Origin: an uncultured Bacteroides sp.
GTDB taxonomy: Bacteria; Bacteroidota; Bacteroidia; Bacteroidales; Bacteroidaceae
Assembly (NCBI GenBank): GCA_902472795.1
Contig: CABROZ010000058.1
Coordinates: 1 to 13,945, forward strand
Direction: 5' to 3'
DNA: 13,945 bases
A model generated the notes under the pieces. That model saw only the letters and a list, made by a program, of their open reading frames with translations, made no database searches and was not told the DNA's origin. The position numbers and the translations under genes are program-made. Position 1 is the stretch's first letter. Every line of letters starts with the position of its first letter. Shown piece after piece: positions 1-8,116 of this stretch.

Positions 1-1
1 A

Positions 2-2755
2 GGGACGGTGAACGGCTCCAGTTCGCCCCTCTACGTGGTGGACGGCGTACCCTTCAGCGGAAGCATCGCCGACCTCAATCCCGCCGACATTGAAAGCATT
101 TCGGTGCTGAAAGACGCCGCCTCGTGTGCTCTTTATGGCAACCGTGCTTCGAACGGTGTCATCCTGATTACCACCAAGAAAGGTACGGCGGGCAAACTGA
201 GCTTCGAACTGAAAGTCAATCAGGGCATTTACTCGCGAGGCATCAAGGAATACGCCCGCACCGATGCCCGGCAGTTCATGGAGGCCAGTTGGCAAAACCT
301 GCGCAATGCCCGCATTTCGGCCGGCGACGACCCTGCCACGGCCGCCCGTTATGCCAGCGAGAACCTGATCAGCGACCAGCTCTACCTGAACATCTTCAAC
401 AAGCCCGACAAGGAACTGTTCGACGCTTCCGGTCATTTGGCTCAAGGCGTACAGATGCTTCCCGGCTATGCCGACGACCTGGATTGGTATAAGGCTGCCA
501 TCCGCAACGGTCATCGTCAGGAGTACATGTTCAGCGGCAATGCCGCCGGTGAGAAGAGTGATTACTACTTCTCGTTGGGTTACCTCAGCGAAGAAGGATA
601 CGTGCGCAACTCGAGTTTCGACCGCCTCTCGGCACGCGTATCGGTCAATCTGAACCCCGTAGAGTGGCTTAAGGCAGGCGTTAACCTTTCGGGCAGCCAT
701 CAGAATGCCAAGATTACGGCCGGCGACCAGGGTGCATCGTTTACCAATGCTTTCATGTATTGCCGTCAGATTGCCCCCATTTATCCCGTACATTTGCACA
801 ATCCCGACGGCTCTTACCGTCTGGTTGATGGGAAACCCCAATACGACCCCGGCTACTACACCAACGACGATCACGTGGAGATAGCCACCCGCAATCAGTA
901 TCAGGACCGGCACGTGGTGTGGGAAAACGAGCTGGATCAGGATCAAACCGTGCGAAATACCCTGCAAGGCATTGCCTACATGGACATCAAATTCCTGCGC
1001 GACTTCACCTTCACCGTGAAGGGCGACATGAACCTGAGCCAGTCGGACAACAGTTCGTACGACAATGCCGTCATCGGCAACGGAAAGGGTAGTGACGGAC
1101 GTGCCCGTCGCGAAATACTCCGCTACAAAAGCTACACCTTCCAGCAGCAGCTGAAGTGGACGCACCTGTTCGGACACCACCTGTTCGACGTACTGGTGGC
1201 TCACGAAAACTTCTCGTACAACTATGATTACGTCTATGGCTTCAAGACGTCGCAGATTTTTGCCGACCGCGCCAACTTCAACAACTTTACCGAAATCACC
1301 AGTCTCGACGGTTACGAAAACAATTATCGTACAGAGAGTTATTTGGGACGTATCCGCTACAACTTCCGCGACCGCTACAACCTCGAAGTTTCCTTCCGTC
1401 GCGACGGTTCCTCGCGTTTCCATCCCAAAAACCGCTGGGGTAACTTCGGCAGTGTGGGTGCCAACTGGATTATCAGCGAAGAAGCCTTTATGAAAGACGT
1501 ACGCTGGGTGAACGACCTGAAGCTGCGTGCCAACTACGGCCAGGTGGGCAACGATGCCGGTGCGGGTTACTACGGCTACATGAGCCTTTACTCCGTGGCA
1601 CAGAATGCCCACAAGGGAGCCCTCTATCTGACTCAGAACGATTCTTACGACCTGAAGTGGGAGACGGGCGAAGCATATGGCGTGGCGGTAGAAGCACGAT
1701 TGTTCGACCGTTGGAACCTCAGCGTGGAGTACTTCGACAAGCGCAACAAGGACCTCTTGTTTGACATTTATCTGCCTCTTTCGGCAGGAGCCACTTCTTC
1801 GTCGTCGGCCGAGGCTACCGTGACGCGCAACTTGGGTACCATCTCCAACCGTGGCATCGAAGTCAATACCGACATCGACGTCTTCCGCAACAAGAACTGG
1901 ACCGTCAACCTGGCTACCAATGCCACTTTCCTGAAAAACAAGATTGTGAAGTTGCCCGATCAGAATAAGGATGGTATCCTGTCGGGGGCCTATAAGATTG
2001 TGGAAGGTCGGAGCCGTTACGAATTCTATACCTATACATTCGAGGGCGTGGATCAGCTGACCGGTAATTCCCTCTACAAGGCCAATCTGGAGGACTACTA
2101 CGTCAATATGCCCGACGGCACCACGCTGGGCAACAAGCAGACAGGCAGCGACATCACCAGTAAAGTGACGGTGATAAACGGTGTGCCTTACGTCACCAAG
2201 ACCACCTACGGTCAGCGCGAGTTTCACGGTTCGGCACTGCCTACGGTGTATGGAAGCTTTACGGGCACTGTCAGCTACAAGTCGCTGACGCTTTCCGCCC
2301 TGTTCACCTATTCGCTGGGTGGCAAGACGCTGGACGGCGTTTACCAGTCGCTGATGACCACCGGTACCAGCCCCAGCAATTACCACTCCGACATCATGAA
2401 GTCGTGGACGCAAGCCCCCGAAGGCATGAACGAGCAGTCGCCCGATCGCATCCGCAAGGACGGCATACCGCAGATCAACAGTACGCTGAGTTCGGACAAC
2501 AATGCCGTGTCTTCCCGTTGGCTTACTTCGGCCGATTATCTGGTGGTGAAGAACCTGACCTTGTCTTATCGTCTGCCTCAGACGTGGGTCGAGCCCATCG
2601 GTCTTCAGAGTGTAGGTCTGAACCTCACATGCGAAAATCTCTGGACGTTTACCGCCCGTCAGGGCATGAACCCCCAGCAGTCGTTCTCCGGCGGACAGGG
2701 CAATTATCTGGTGACTCCGCGCATCTTCTCGGTGGGAGTGAGTGTGAAACTGTAA
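2..2755 (+). CDS. SusC-like TonB-dependent outer-membrane transporter, 5' end missing
   Basis: This is the C-terminal 917 residues of a SusC/RagA-family TonB-dependent transporter. Such proteins form an outer-membrane beta-barrel with an N-terminal plug and, with a SusD lipoprotein lid, import glycans or peptides using TonB energy. The frame is open to the window edge, so the GTG at position 8 is an internal valine, not a start; the signal peptide, carboxypeptidase-like domain, TonB box and first part of the plug lie upstream. The remaining plug shows the family signatures SSPLYVVDGVP and ISVLKDAASCALYG followed by NGVILITTKKG. The rest is aromatic-rich barrel sequence with strands such as YNLEVSFRRDGSSRF, ending FSVGVSVKL. 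The susD-like gene starts 27 nt downstream, so the two are surely co-transcribed. No glycoside hydrolase or regulator is in view, so the substrate cannot be named. Confidence 0.96.
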   Translation, partial: GTVNGSSSPLYVVDGVPFSGSIADLNPADIESISVLKDAASCALYGNRASNGVILITTKKGTAGKLSFELKVNQGIYSRGIKEYARTDARQFMEASWQNLRNARISAGDDPATAARYASENLISDQLYLNIFNKPDKELFDASGHLAQGVQMLPGYADDLDWYKAAIRNGHRQEYMFSGNAAGEKSDYYFSLGYLSEEGYVRNSSFDRLSARVSVNLNPVEWLKAGVNLSGSHQNAKITAGDQGASFTNAFMYCRQIAPIYPVHLHNPDGSYRLVDGKPQYDPGYYTNDDHVEIATRNQYQDRHVVWENELDQDQTVRNTLQGIAYMDIKFLRDFTFTVKGDMNLSQSDNSSYDNAVIGNGKGSDGRARREILRYKSYTFQQQLKWTHLFGHHLFDVLVAHENFSYNYDYVYGFKTSQIFADRANFNNFTEITSLDGYENNYRTESYLGRIRYNFRDRYNLEVSFRRDGSSRFHPKNRWGNFGSVGANWIISEEAFMKDVRWVNDLKLRANYGQVGNDAGAGYYGYMSLYSVAQNAHKGALYLTQNDSYDLKWETGEAYGVAVEARLFDRWNLSVEYFDKRNKDLLFDIYLPLSAGATSSSSAEATVTRNLGTISNRGIEVNTDIDVFRNKNWTVNLATNATFLKNKIVKLPDQNKDGILSGAYKIVEGRSRYEFYTYTFEGVDQLTGNSLYKANLEDYYVNMPDGTTLGNKQTGSDITSKVTVINGVPYVTKTTYGQREFHGSALPTVYGSFTGTVSYKSLTLSALFTYSLGGKTLDGVYQSLMTTGTSPSNYHSDIMKSWTQAPEGMNEQSPDRIRKDGIPQINSTLSSDNNAVSSRWLTSADYLVVKNLTLSYRLPQTWVEPIGLQSVGLNLTCENLWTFTARQGMNPQQSFSGGQGNYLVTPRIFSVGVSVKL

Positions 2756-2782
2756 TTTTACTTACGACAAAAAAATACCCTT

Positions 2783-4312
2783 ATGAAACTGAAAAATCTA
2801 CTTTATATATCCGTGACCTCGGCCCTGCTCACTGCCTGTTCGGCCGACTACCTCGACACGCTGCCCCAGTCGGCCACCGACACCGGCACCGTCTTCGAAA
2901 CAACCGACAATGCCCGCTTGGCCGTCAACGGCCTCTGCCTGATGATGACTCAGCAATACCTGAGCCAACAGGGAGTCAATGGCGAGGGTACCATCAAGAC
3001 CTGGTACGGAAACTATCCGGGTAACGACTTCCAGAAGTGCAACCTGACGGGATGGGCCGACATCATCAACGGCACTTCCTTCCTTGAGCGCAGTTCTACG
3101 CTATACTGCTACTATCCCTGGTTCTACTATTATAAGCTGATAGGCAATGCCAACCGCATCATTGTCAACATCGATAAGGCTGCCGGCAAAGAGGCCGAAC
3201 GCGACTTTATCCGTGCACAGGCACTCACTATCCGTGCCTATTCTTATCTGATGCTCAGCCAGCTGTACTGCCATCGATGGACCGACAGCAATCAGGGCGC
3301 TTCGCGCGGGCTTCCGCTGAGGCTCGATACGTCCGACGGCGACCTGCCTGCTTCGACCCTGGCTCAGGTGTACCAGCAGATATATACCGACCTCGATACA
3401 GCCATCGACTGCTATACCCGCAGCAAAATGTCGCGCGACCGTGGCGACAATCACAGTCCCGACCTGGCGGTGGCCTATGCCGTCTATGCCCGTGCGGCAC
3501 TGACGCGTGAAGATTGGGCATCGGCAGCCAAGTATGCACCGCTGGCTCGCAAGGACTATCCGCTGATGAGCAACGACGAGTATGTGGACGGAGGTTTCAG
3601 CACCCCCAACAGCGAGTGGATATGGAGTAGCTACAGTGCTCCCGACCAGACACTTTACTATTATTCTTTCTTTGCCTATCAGGGCAGTAACTCCAGTGCA
3701 AGCATCTGTCGTGCTTATCCCTGCGCCATCAGCAAGGAACTCTACGACCGCATCCCCGAGACCGATGTACGCCGCCGCATGTTTCTGGCACCGCACGAAG
3801 GCGATACCTATAACACTTCCAACGGACGTGTCACTACCGGTCCCATGCTCGAACGGGTTCGCAAGGACTATCCCGACAAGGTCTATTCTACCAGCCTGAT
3901 ATTTGCCTACATGCAGTTCAAATTCCAGTGTACCAGTCAGCCGGGTGTGGGACAGCTCAATCACTTCCGTTCGGCCGAGATGTATCTGATTGAAGCTGAG
4001 GCCAACTGTCATTTGGGTGGCAAGGACAAGGAAACGCAGGCGCTTCTGCAGGCTTTGATAAAGGATAGTGGGCGCAATCCCCAATACACTTGCGACAAGA
4101 CCGGCAACCAGTTGCTCGAAGAAGTGAAGCTGTATCGCCGCATCGAGCTGTGGGGCGAAGGCTTCGACTGCGCGGGCGCGAGCCGGTGGTGCGTCACGCC
4201 TATCCCGAGGGCAGTTTCCATGCTCAGTTTGCCATCACCATCAAGCCCGAAGAAGGCAACAACTGGACGTGGGTCTATCCGGCCAAGGAGGTGGATTACA
4301 ACGGCTCTTTAG
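2783..4312 (+). CDS. SusD/RagB-family nutrient-binding lipoprotein with frameshifted C-terminus
   Basis: This is the SusD partner of the preceding transporter: a surface lipoprotein that caps the SusC barrel and captures substrate. The N-terminus is a lipoprotein signal peptide with lipobox LLTAC (Cys19), followed by SADYLDT, typical of SusD. Helical TPR-like sequence follows, for example RDFIRAQALTIRAYSYLMLSQLY around residues 140-160, and RSAEMYLIEAEA near residue 400, the usual SusD_RagB positions. The frame matches the family through LWGEGFD (Asp462, codon at 4166). It then reads CAGASRWCVTPIPRAVS, unlike any SusD, and stops at 4312. The expected C-terminal sequence lies in another frame from 4180 to 4329. 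The encoded 509-residue protein therefore ends in about 47 unrelated residues and may misfold, unless the shift is a sequencing error. Confidence 0.93.
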   Translation: MKLKNLLYISVTSALLTACSADYLDTLPQSATDTGTVFETTDNARLAVNGLCLMMTQQYLSQQGVNGEGTIKTWYGNYPGNDFQKCNLTGWADIINGTSFLERSSTLYCYYPWFYYYKLIGNANRIIVNIDKAAGKEAERDFIRAQALTIRAYSYLMLSQLYCHRWTDSNQGASRGLPLRLDTSDGDLPASTLAQVYQQIYTDLDTAIDCYTRSKMSRDRGDNHSPDLAVAYAVYARAALTREDWASAAKYAPLARKDYPLMSNDEYVDGGFSTPNSEWIWSSYSAPDQTLYYYSFFAYQGSNSSASICRAYPCAISKELYDRIPETDVRRRMFLAPHEGDTYNTSNGRVTTGPMLERVRKDYPDKVYSTSLIFAYMQFKFQCTSQPGVGQLNHFRSAEMYLIEAEANCHLGGKDKETQALLQALIKDSGRNPQYTCDKTGNQLLEEVKLYRRIELWGEGFDCAGASRWCVTPIPRAVSMLSLPSPSSPKKATTGRGSIRPRRWITTAL

Positions 4313-4329
4313 ACAGCTACATCGAATGA
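4180..4329 (+). pseudogene. Displaced C-terminal 49 codons of the susD-like gene
   Basis: Read in the frame starting at 4180, this stretch gives EPVVRHAYPEGSFHAQFAIT, then a segment with IKPEEGNNWTWVYPAKEVDYN, and ends SLDSYIE before a stop at 4329. This is the standard SusD C-terminus: a strand-rich segment ending in a WTWVxPxxExDxN-type motif. It has no start of its own, and its frame differs from that of the upstream susD codons, so a net loss of one base modulo three (for example 1 or 13 nt) lies between 4169 and 4180. SusD proteins commonly have about eight residues (FDWFDYKRW type) at this point; only 11 nt separate FD from EP here. A deletion of about 13 nt, or an error in the GC-rich string there, would explain it. 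Confidence 0.85.
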
Positions 4330-4404
4330 TAACTATACTTTAATCCATTCATATTCTTTACCTACAATTCTCTCTGATGTCAGTTCGGGGGGCTCGGTTT
4401 CTTC

Positions 4405-4420
4405 GGAGGCCGGTGCCTCC
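4405..4420 (+). terminator. Possible transcription terminator hairpin after susD
   Basis: GGAGGC and GCCTCC form a perfect 6-bp stem around a CGGT loop, 75 nt after the restored susD stop. Only a short mixed CGACTTTCGTT tract follows, so rho-independent termination is plausible but not strong. Confidence 0.4.
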
Positions 4421-4656
4421 CGACTTTCGTTACGACTGAAGTCGCTTTACTCAACTTTGACTTCGTCGATTTTCAATTCGCAAGCTCAATTTGCAGTTAA
4501 CGGGTAACAGGTGGACGAGTGGACAAGGGGGTTGTGACGAGCCGTTCAGGAGGCATCTGATCAAACAGGTTGTTCCCGGCCTTGTATCCTTGTGGACTGA
4601 AGCCTTGTCAACTAATAAGTTGGGCAGTGGCGAAGCTTAAATAGCTTTATTTTCGA

Positions 4657-4677
4657 TCCGGTTCGGCCGGAGCTCTT
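4657..4677 (+). terminator. Weak hairpin followed by T-tract
   Basis: TCCGG and CCGGA pair around a TTCGG loop, and the stem is followed by GCTCTTTTT. The stem is only 5 bp, so this is a tentative second terminator upstream of the ATPase promoter. Confidence 0.3.
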
Positions 4678-4701
4678 TTTCGCGACAAAAAAACGGGTTC
4701 G

Positions 4702-4736
4702 TTTGGCTGCTTTATCGATTTGTTCTCTTATCTTTG
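4702..4736 (+). promoter_or_regulatory. Bacteroides-type promoter (-33 TTTG, -7 TATCTTTG) for the ATPase/Toprim operon
   Basis: TTTG at 4702-4705 and TATCTTTG at 4729-4736 match the Bacteroides primary sigma-factor consensus TTTG / TAnnTTTG, with a 23-nt spacer at the long end of the usual range. Transcription would begin near 4743, leaving a leader of about 90 nt before the ATG at 4834. The -7 box is an exact consensus match; the -33 assignment is less certain. Confidence 0.55.
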
Positions 4737-4833
4737 TAAGGCATAGGACGTGCTGTGGAAAAAGGGGCTCGGACGAGGCAGCCTTTGTCTCATGGTTTAG
4801 TCCTGTCGGATTTCATTAAAAAACGGAATTTTC

Positions 4834-5670
4834 ATGGAAATACCTGCTAACTACATACGTCGCATCGAAATTCACGGCTTGTGGCACCGTTACGACATTG
4901 CCTGGGACTTGCGTCCCGACGTCAACATCCTTTCGGGCATCAACGGGGTGGGGAAGACTACGATCCTGAATCGCTCGGTAGGCTATCTGGAGCAGACGTC
5001 CGGAGCGATGAAGACGGACGAGAAGAACGGAGTACGCGTTTTCTTCGACAATCCCGAAGCCACCTACATCCCTTACGATGTCATTCGTAGCTACGATCGT
5101 CCGCTCATTATGGGCGACTTTACCGCCCGGATGGCCGACCCGAATGTCAGGTCCGAACTCGACTGGCAGCTGTATCTGCTGCAACGCCGCTACCTGGACT
5201 ATCAGGTAAATGTGGGCAATAAGATGATCGAACTGCTGAGCAGTGACAACGAGCAGCAGCGCAATCAGGCTTCCCTCCTGTCAGTTCCCAAACGCAAGTT
5301 TCAGGACCTGATAGACGAACTGTTCAGCTATACCCGAAAGAAGATCGACCGTAAAAGCAATGAAATCGTGTTCTATCAGGACGGCGAACGGCTTTTGCCT
5401 TACAAGCTGTCTTCCGGCGAGAAACAGATGCTGGTCATCCTGCTGACGGTATTGGTGCGCGGAGGCAGCCATTGTGTGCTGTTCATGGACGAGCCCGAAG
5501 CTTCGTTGCACGTAGAGTGGCAACAGAAACTCATCGGAATGATCCGTGCGCTGAATCCCAACGTACAGCTGATTCTTACCACCCATTCGCCTGCCGTCAT
5601 CATGGAAGGCTGGCTGGATGCCGTGACCGAAGTGAGCGAGATATCTACCGAAACCCATCAAAACAGTTGA
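4834..5670 (+). CDS. Compact ABC-type AAA ATPase (AAA_15/AriA-like)
   Basis: This 278-residue soluble protein has a complete ABC-type nucleotide-binding site: Walker A GINGVGKTT (35-43), signature LSSGEKQ (192-198), Walker B VLFMDEPEASLH with Asp219 and Glu220, and the switch histidine in LTTHSP (His251). The fold class is that of SMC/RecF/OLD-like ATPases, in which dimerisation on ATP drives sensing or DNA transactions. There is no transmembrane segment, so it is not a transporter subunit. The insert between Walker A and signature is about 150 residues, with helical charged sequence, shorter than in typical OLD or AriA proteins. The next gene, a DUF4435/Toprim-like protein, starts 4 nt after the stop, pointing to a two-protein complex. 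That pairing recalls PARIS AriA/AriB, though the small size leaves a housekeeping or different role open. Confidence 0.9.
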   Translation: MEIPANYIRRIEIHGLWHRYDIAWDLRPDVNILSGINGVGKTTILNRSVGYLEQTSGAMKTDEKNGVRVFFDNPEATYIPYDVIRSYDRPLIMGDFTARMADPNVRSELDWQLYLLQRRYLDYQVNVGNKMIELLSSDNEQQRNQASLLSVPKRKFQDLIDELFSYTRKKIDRKSNEIVFYQDGERLLPYKLSSGEKQMLVILLTVLVRGGSHCVLFMDEPEASLHVEWQQKLIGMIRALNPNVQLILTTHSPAVIMEGWLDAVTEVSEISTETHQNS

Positions 5671-5674
5671 GACC

Positions 5675-6679
5675 GTGGCTACTTCGTTACGACATAATCT
5701 GACTTCCGCCTATCTGGATGCAGCCACGCGGCTTTCGCCTAAAAAGAAACGCCGCCGCATTGTGGCCTATGTCGAAAGTTACGATGATGTAGCTTTCTGG
5801 CGTACCCTGCTTTCGGAGTTCGAGGACGATGAACACTATTTCCAGGTGATGTTGCCCTCGCAAACGTCTTTGTCGAAAGGGAAAAAGATGGTGCTGCTCA
5901 ATACGCTCAATGCCGACGAACTGGGTCGGAGCCTGATAGCCTGCGTAGACAGCGATTACGACTTCCTGATGCAAGGCAATACGGCTGTGTCGCGTCGTAT
6001 CAATAAGAATCCGTTTGTGCTGCAAACCTATGTTTATGCCATCGAGAACTACCTGTGCTATGCCGAGAGTTTGCACGAAGTCTGTGTGCAGGCCACGCTG
6101 AACGACCGTGTGCTGATCGACTTTCCCGAGTTTCTGAAGCGCTATTCACGCATTGCTTACCCGCTGTTCCTGTGGAATATCTGGTTTTATCGTCAACACG
6201 ATACCAAAACATTTCCGATGCACGAGTTCAACCAGTGTGTACGCATTCAGGACGTTACGTTACACCAGCCTTACCGTTGTCTGGACGAAATGAGGCAACG
6301 TGTAGACAAGAAACTGAGCGAACTGGGCACCCGTTTTCCGCAACTCATTGAGCAGGTTGATGCGTTGCGCGAAGAACTGGAGCCTTTGGGCGTAACTCCC
6401 GACACCACTTACCTTTATATACAAGGACATCACATTATGGACAATGTCGTGATGAGGCTGCTTACTCCGGTTTGTACCCAGCTCCGTCGCGAACGCGAGA
6501 AAGAGATCAAGCGGCTGGCACGTCACGACGAACAGTTCCGCAACGAACTGACCAGTTACGAGAACAGTCAGGCCGCTGTGCAACTGATGTTGAAAAAGAA
6601 CGAAGGTTACAAGTCACTCTGGCACTACCAGTGGATGCGCGAGGACGTGGAAAGGATATTGGCGGCCTCCTCCTTCTGA
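5675..6679 (+). CDS. DUF4435-family Toprim-like protein (AriB/OLD-nuclease-like)
   Basis: This 334-residue protein resembles the DUF4435 family, whose Toprim-like core acts as a nuclease in OLD-type and PARIS systems. Visible Toprim elements are AYVESYDDVAFW with Glu34, the acidic cluster CVDSDYDF with Asp92, Asp94 and Asp96, and the family segment YAIENYLC with Glu124 near residue 120. The C-terminal half is helical and highly charged (LRREREKEIKRLARHDEQ) and could form a coiled coil. The start is taken as GTG at 5675, 4 nt after the ATPase stop, because no ATG lies between it and the conserved core; upstream in-frame codons are open, so the start is not certain. Tight spacing implies translational coupling and a fixed ratio with the ATPase. 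Nuclease activity is inferred from the acidic residues, not shown. Confidence 0.85.
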   Translation: MATSLRHNLTSAYLDAATRLSPKKKRRRIVAYVESYDDVAFWRTLLSEFEDDEHYFQVMLPSQTSLSKGKKMVLLNTLNADELGRSLIACVDSDYDFLMQGNTAVSRRINKNPFVLQTYVYAIENYLCYAESLHEVCVQATLNDRVLIDFPEFLKRYSRIAYPLFLWNIWFYRQHDTKTFPMHEFNQCVRIQDVTLHQPYRCLDEMRQRVDKKLSELGTRFPQLIEQVDALREELEPLGVTPDTTYLYIQGHHIMDNVVMRLLTPVCTQLRREREKEIKRLARHDEQFRNELTSYENSQAAVQLMLKKNEGYKSLWHYQWMREDVERILAASSF

Positions 6680-6707
6680 TTTCCCTAACTCCTTTAACTT
6701 AAACAAA

Positions 6708-7967
6708 ATGGATTTACTGAATAATATTGATAAATTGCTGGTAAGCTGGGGCATGAATCCGCAGACGGCCGACTGGCTGGATCAGTCCATCGCTTTTGCC
6801 CTGGTGCTGATATTGGCTTTTGCTGCTGATCTGATTTGCCGTAAGGTGTTGCTCAGAGCTATTGCCCGCCTGGTTGCAAAGACCAAAGCGACGTGGGACG
6901 ATATTCTGTTCAACCGTAATGTAATGGTCTACCTGAGCCACATGGTGGCACCTGTTGTCATCTATCTGTTCATACCGATCGCTTTTGCACAAACCGATTC
7001 GGTGACTTTAAGTTTCATCCGGCGTCTGTGCTTCATTTATATTATATTTGCTTTCTTGCTGTTTATCAACTCTTTCCTGAAAGCTGCCTATGCAGTATAC
7101 AGCGAGAAAGAGTCCATGCGCGACCGTCCGCTAAAAGGCTTGCTTCAGACGTTGCAGGTATCTTTATGGTCCATCGGTATCATTATCGTGGTAGCCGAAC
7201 TGTTGGGTAAGTCGCCTTTCTCACTGTTGGCAGGTCTGGGTGCGTCGGCAGCCATTCTGATGCTGGTGTTCAAGGACAGTATCATGGGCTTTGTCAGCGG
7301 TGTGCAACTTTCGGCCAACGACATGCTGAAGGTAGGCGACTGGATTACCATGCCCAAGTACGGTGCCGACGGCATAGTCATCGAGGTGACATTAAATACA
7401 GTAAAGGTTCGTAATTTTGATAATACCATCACTACCATACCGCCCTACCTGCTGGTGAGCGACTCTTTCCAGAACTGGCGCGGCATGCGCGAGAGCGGCG
7501 GGCGACGGGTGAAACGAAGCATCAACATCGACATGACCAGCGTACGCTTCTGTACTCCCGAAATGCTCGAAAAGTATCGTAAGATTCAGCTGTTGAAAGA
7601 CTACATCGAACAGACCGAAGCTGTAGTCGAAGCATATAACAAGGAGAACGGCATCGACAACGAAGTGTTGGTAAACGGTCGCCGGCAGACCAATCTCGGT
7701 GTGTTCCGTGCTTATCTGACTGCCTATCTGAAGAGTCTCCCTGTGGTAAACACCGAACTGAACTGCATGGTACGCCATTTGCAGCCTACCGACCACGGCT
7801 TGCCTGTCGAACTTTATTTCTTTTCCACCATCAAGGATTGGATTCCTTACGAGGGCGTACAGGCCGATGTATTCGACCACGTGTTGGCTATCATTCCCGA
7901 ATTCGATTTGCGTGTCTTCCAGTCTCCTTCCGGAGCCGATTTGCGCCGGCTGACGGAAAGCAACTAA
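6708..7967 (+). CDS. MscS-family mechanosensitive channel, YbdG-type
   Basis: This 419-residue inner-membrane protein matches the YbdG-type branch of MscS channels in length and layout. Five hydrophobic segments lie near 25-45, 73-95, 103-125, 148-168 and 172-192; the last, GLGASAAILMLVFKDSIMGF, is the Gly/Ala-rich pore helix. The cytoplasmic beta-domain follows with DWITMPKYGADGIVIEV, TLNTVKVRNFDNTITTIP and SDSFQNWRGMRESGGRR, which are the strongest family matches. Such channels release small solutes when membrane tension rises under hypoosmotic stress; YbdG also affects responses to mild hyperosmotic stress. It begins 28 nt after the DUF4435 gene with no visible terminator between, so it may ride on the same transcript. 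It converges with the minus-strand peptidase gene across a long hairpin. Confidence 0.94.
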   Translation: MDLLNNIDKLLVSWGMNPQTADWLDQSIAFALVLILAFAADLICRKVLLRAIARLVAKTKATWDDILFNRNVMVYLSHMVAPVVIYLFIPIAFAQTDSVTLSFIRRLCFIYIIFAFLLFINSFLKAAYAVYSEKESMRDRPLKGLLQTLQVSLWSIGIIIVVAELLGKSPFSLLAGLGASAAILMLVFKDSIMGFVSGVQLSANDMLKVGDWITMPKYGADGIVIEVTLNTVKVRNFDNTITTIPPYLLVSDSFQNWRGMRESGGRRVKRSINIDMTSVRFCTPEMLEKYRKIQLLKDYIEQTEAVVEAYNKENGIDNEVLVNGRRQTNLGVFRAYLTAYLKSLPVVNTELNCMVRHLQPTDHGLPVELYFFSTIKDWIPYEGVQADVFDHVLAIIPEFDLRVFQSPSGADLRRLTESN

Positions 7968-8037
7968 AGAATCGTACGTTTGGGAGATTCATATATGGAT
8001 GATACCGAAACTACAGATGGTTTTATTCGGACAAAAA

Positions 8038-8094
8038 AACAAGTTGACAAAACTACAGGTACTCCTTTGTTGTCTGTAGCCTTGTCAACTTGTT
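8038..8094 (-). terminator. Long-stem hairpin terminator at the convergent junction
   Basis: Arms at 8038-8058 and 8074-8094 are inverted repeats of 21 nt with two adjacent mismatches around a 15-nt loop. On the minus strand the stem is followed by GTTTTTTTGT, giving a strong rho-independent terminator for the peptidase transcript. On the plus strand no T-tract follows, so it would act on the channel transcript only as a hairpin or convergent barrier. Its core GTTGACAA / TTGTCAAC resembles short units seen at 4511-4622. Confidence 0.8.
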
Positions 8095-8116
8095 AACTAA
8101 ACATTCAGAAAAATGC

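Larger units (their letters stand above)
4330..4833. other. 500-nt intergenic region without a recognisable gene
   Basis: No open frame with plausible coding character was seen on either strand. The stretch holds a GC-rich hairpin just after susD, a block of short repeated units (GTGGACGA/GTGGACAA at 4511-4526 and three CCTTGT units at 4580-4608), a small palindrome CAACT-aata-AGTTG at 4609-4622, a weak hairpin with a T-tract near 4660-4677, and a Bacteroides-type promoter match shortly before the ATPase gene. It separates the nutrient-uptake pair from an unrelated operon. Confidence 0.7.

Noticed and set aside
2404..3024. Plus-strand frame of 206 codons spanning the susC/susD junction
   Set aside because: It crosses the susC stop and susD start in another frame and its arginine/proline-rich translation resembles no protein.
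3101..4084. Long minus-strand frame (327 codons) opposite susD
   Set aside because: It is antisense to a clearly recognised SusD-family gene, has no family features, and arises from the codon pattern of the GC-rich sense strand.
4511..4622. CRISPR-like array
   Set aside because: The repeat units are only 6-13 nt, irregularly spaced and without uniform spacers or cas genes.
7392..7880. Minus-strand frame of 162 codons within the channel gene
   Set aside because: It is a shadow of a strongly conserved MscS-family coding region on the other strand.
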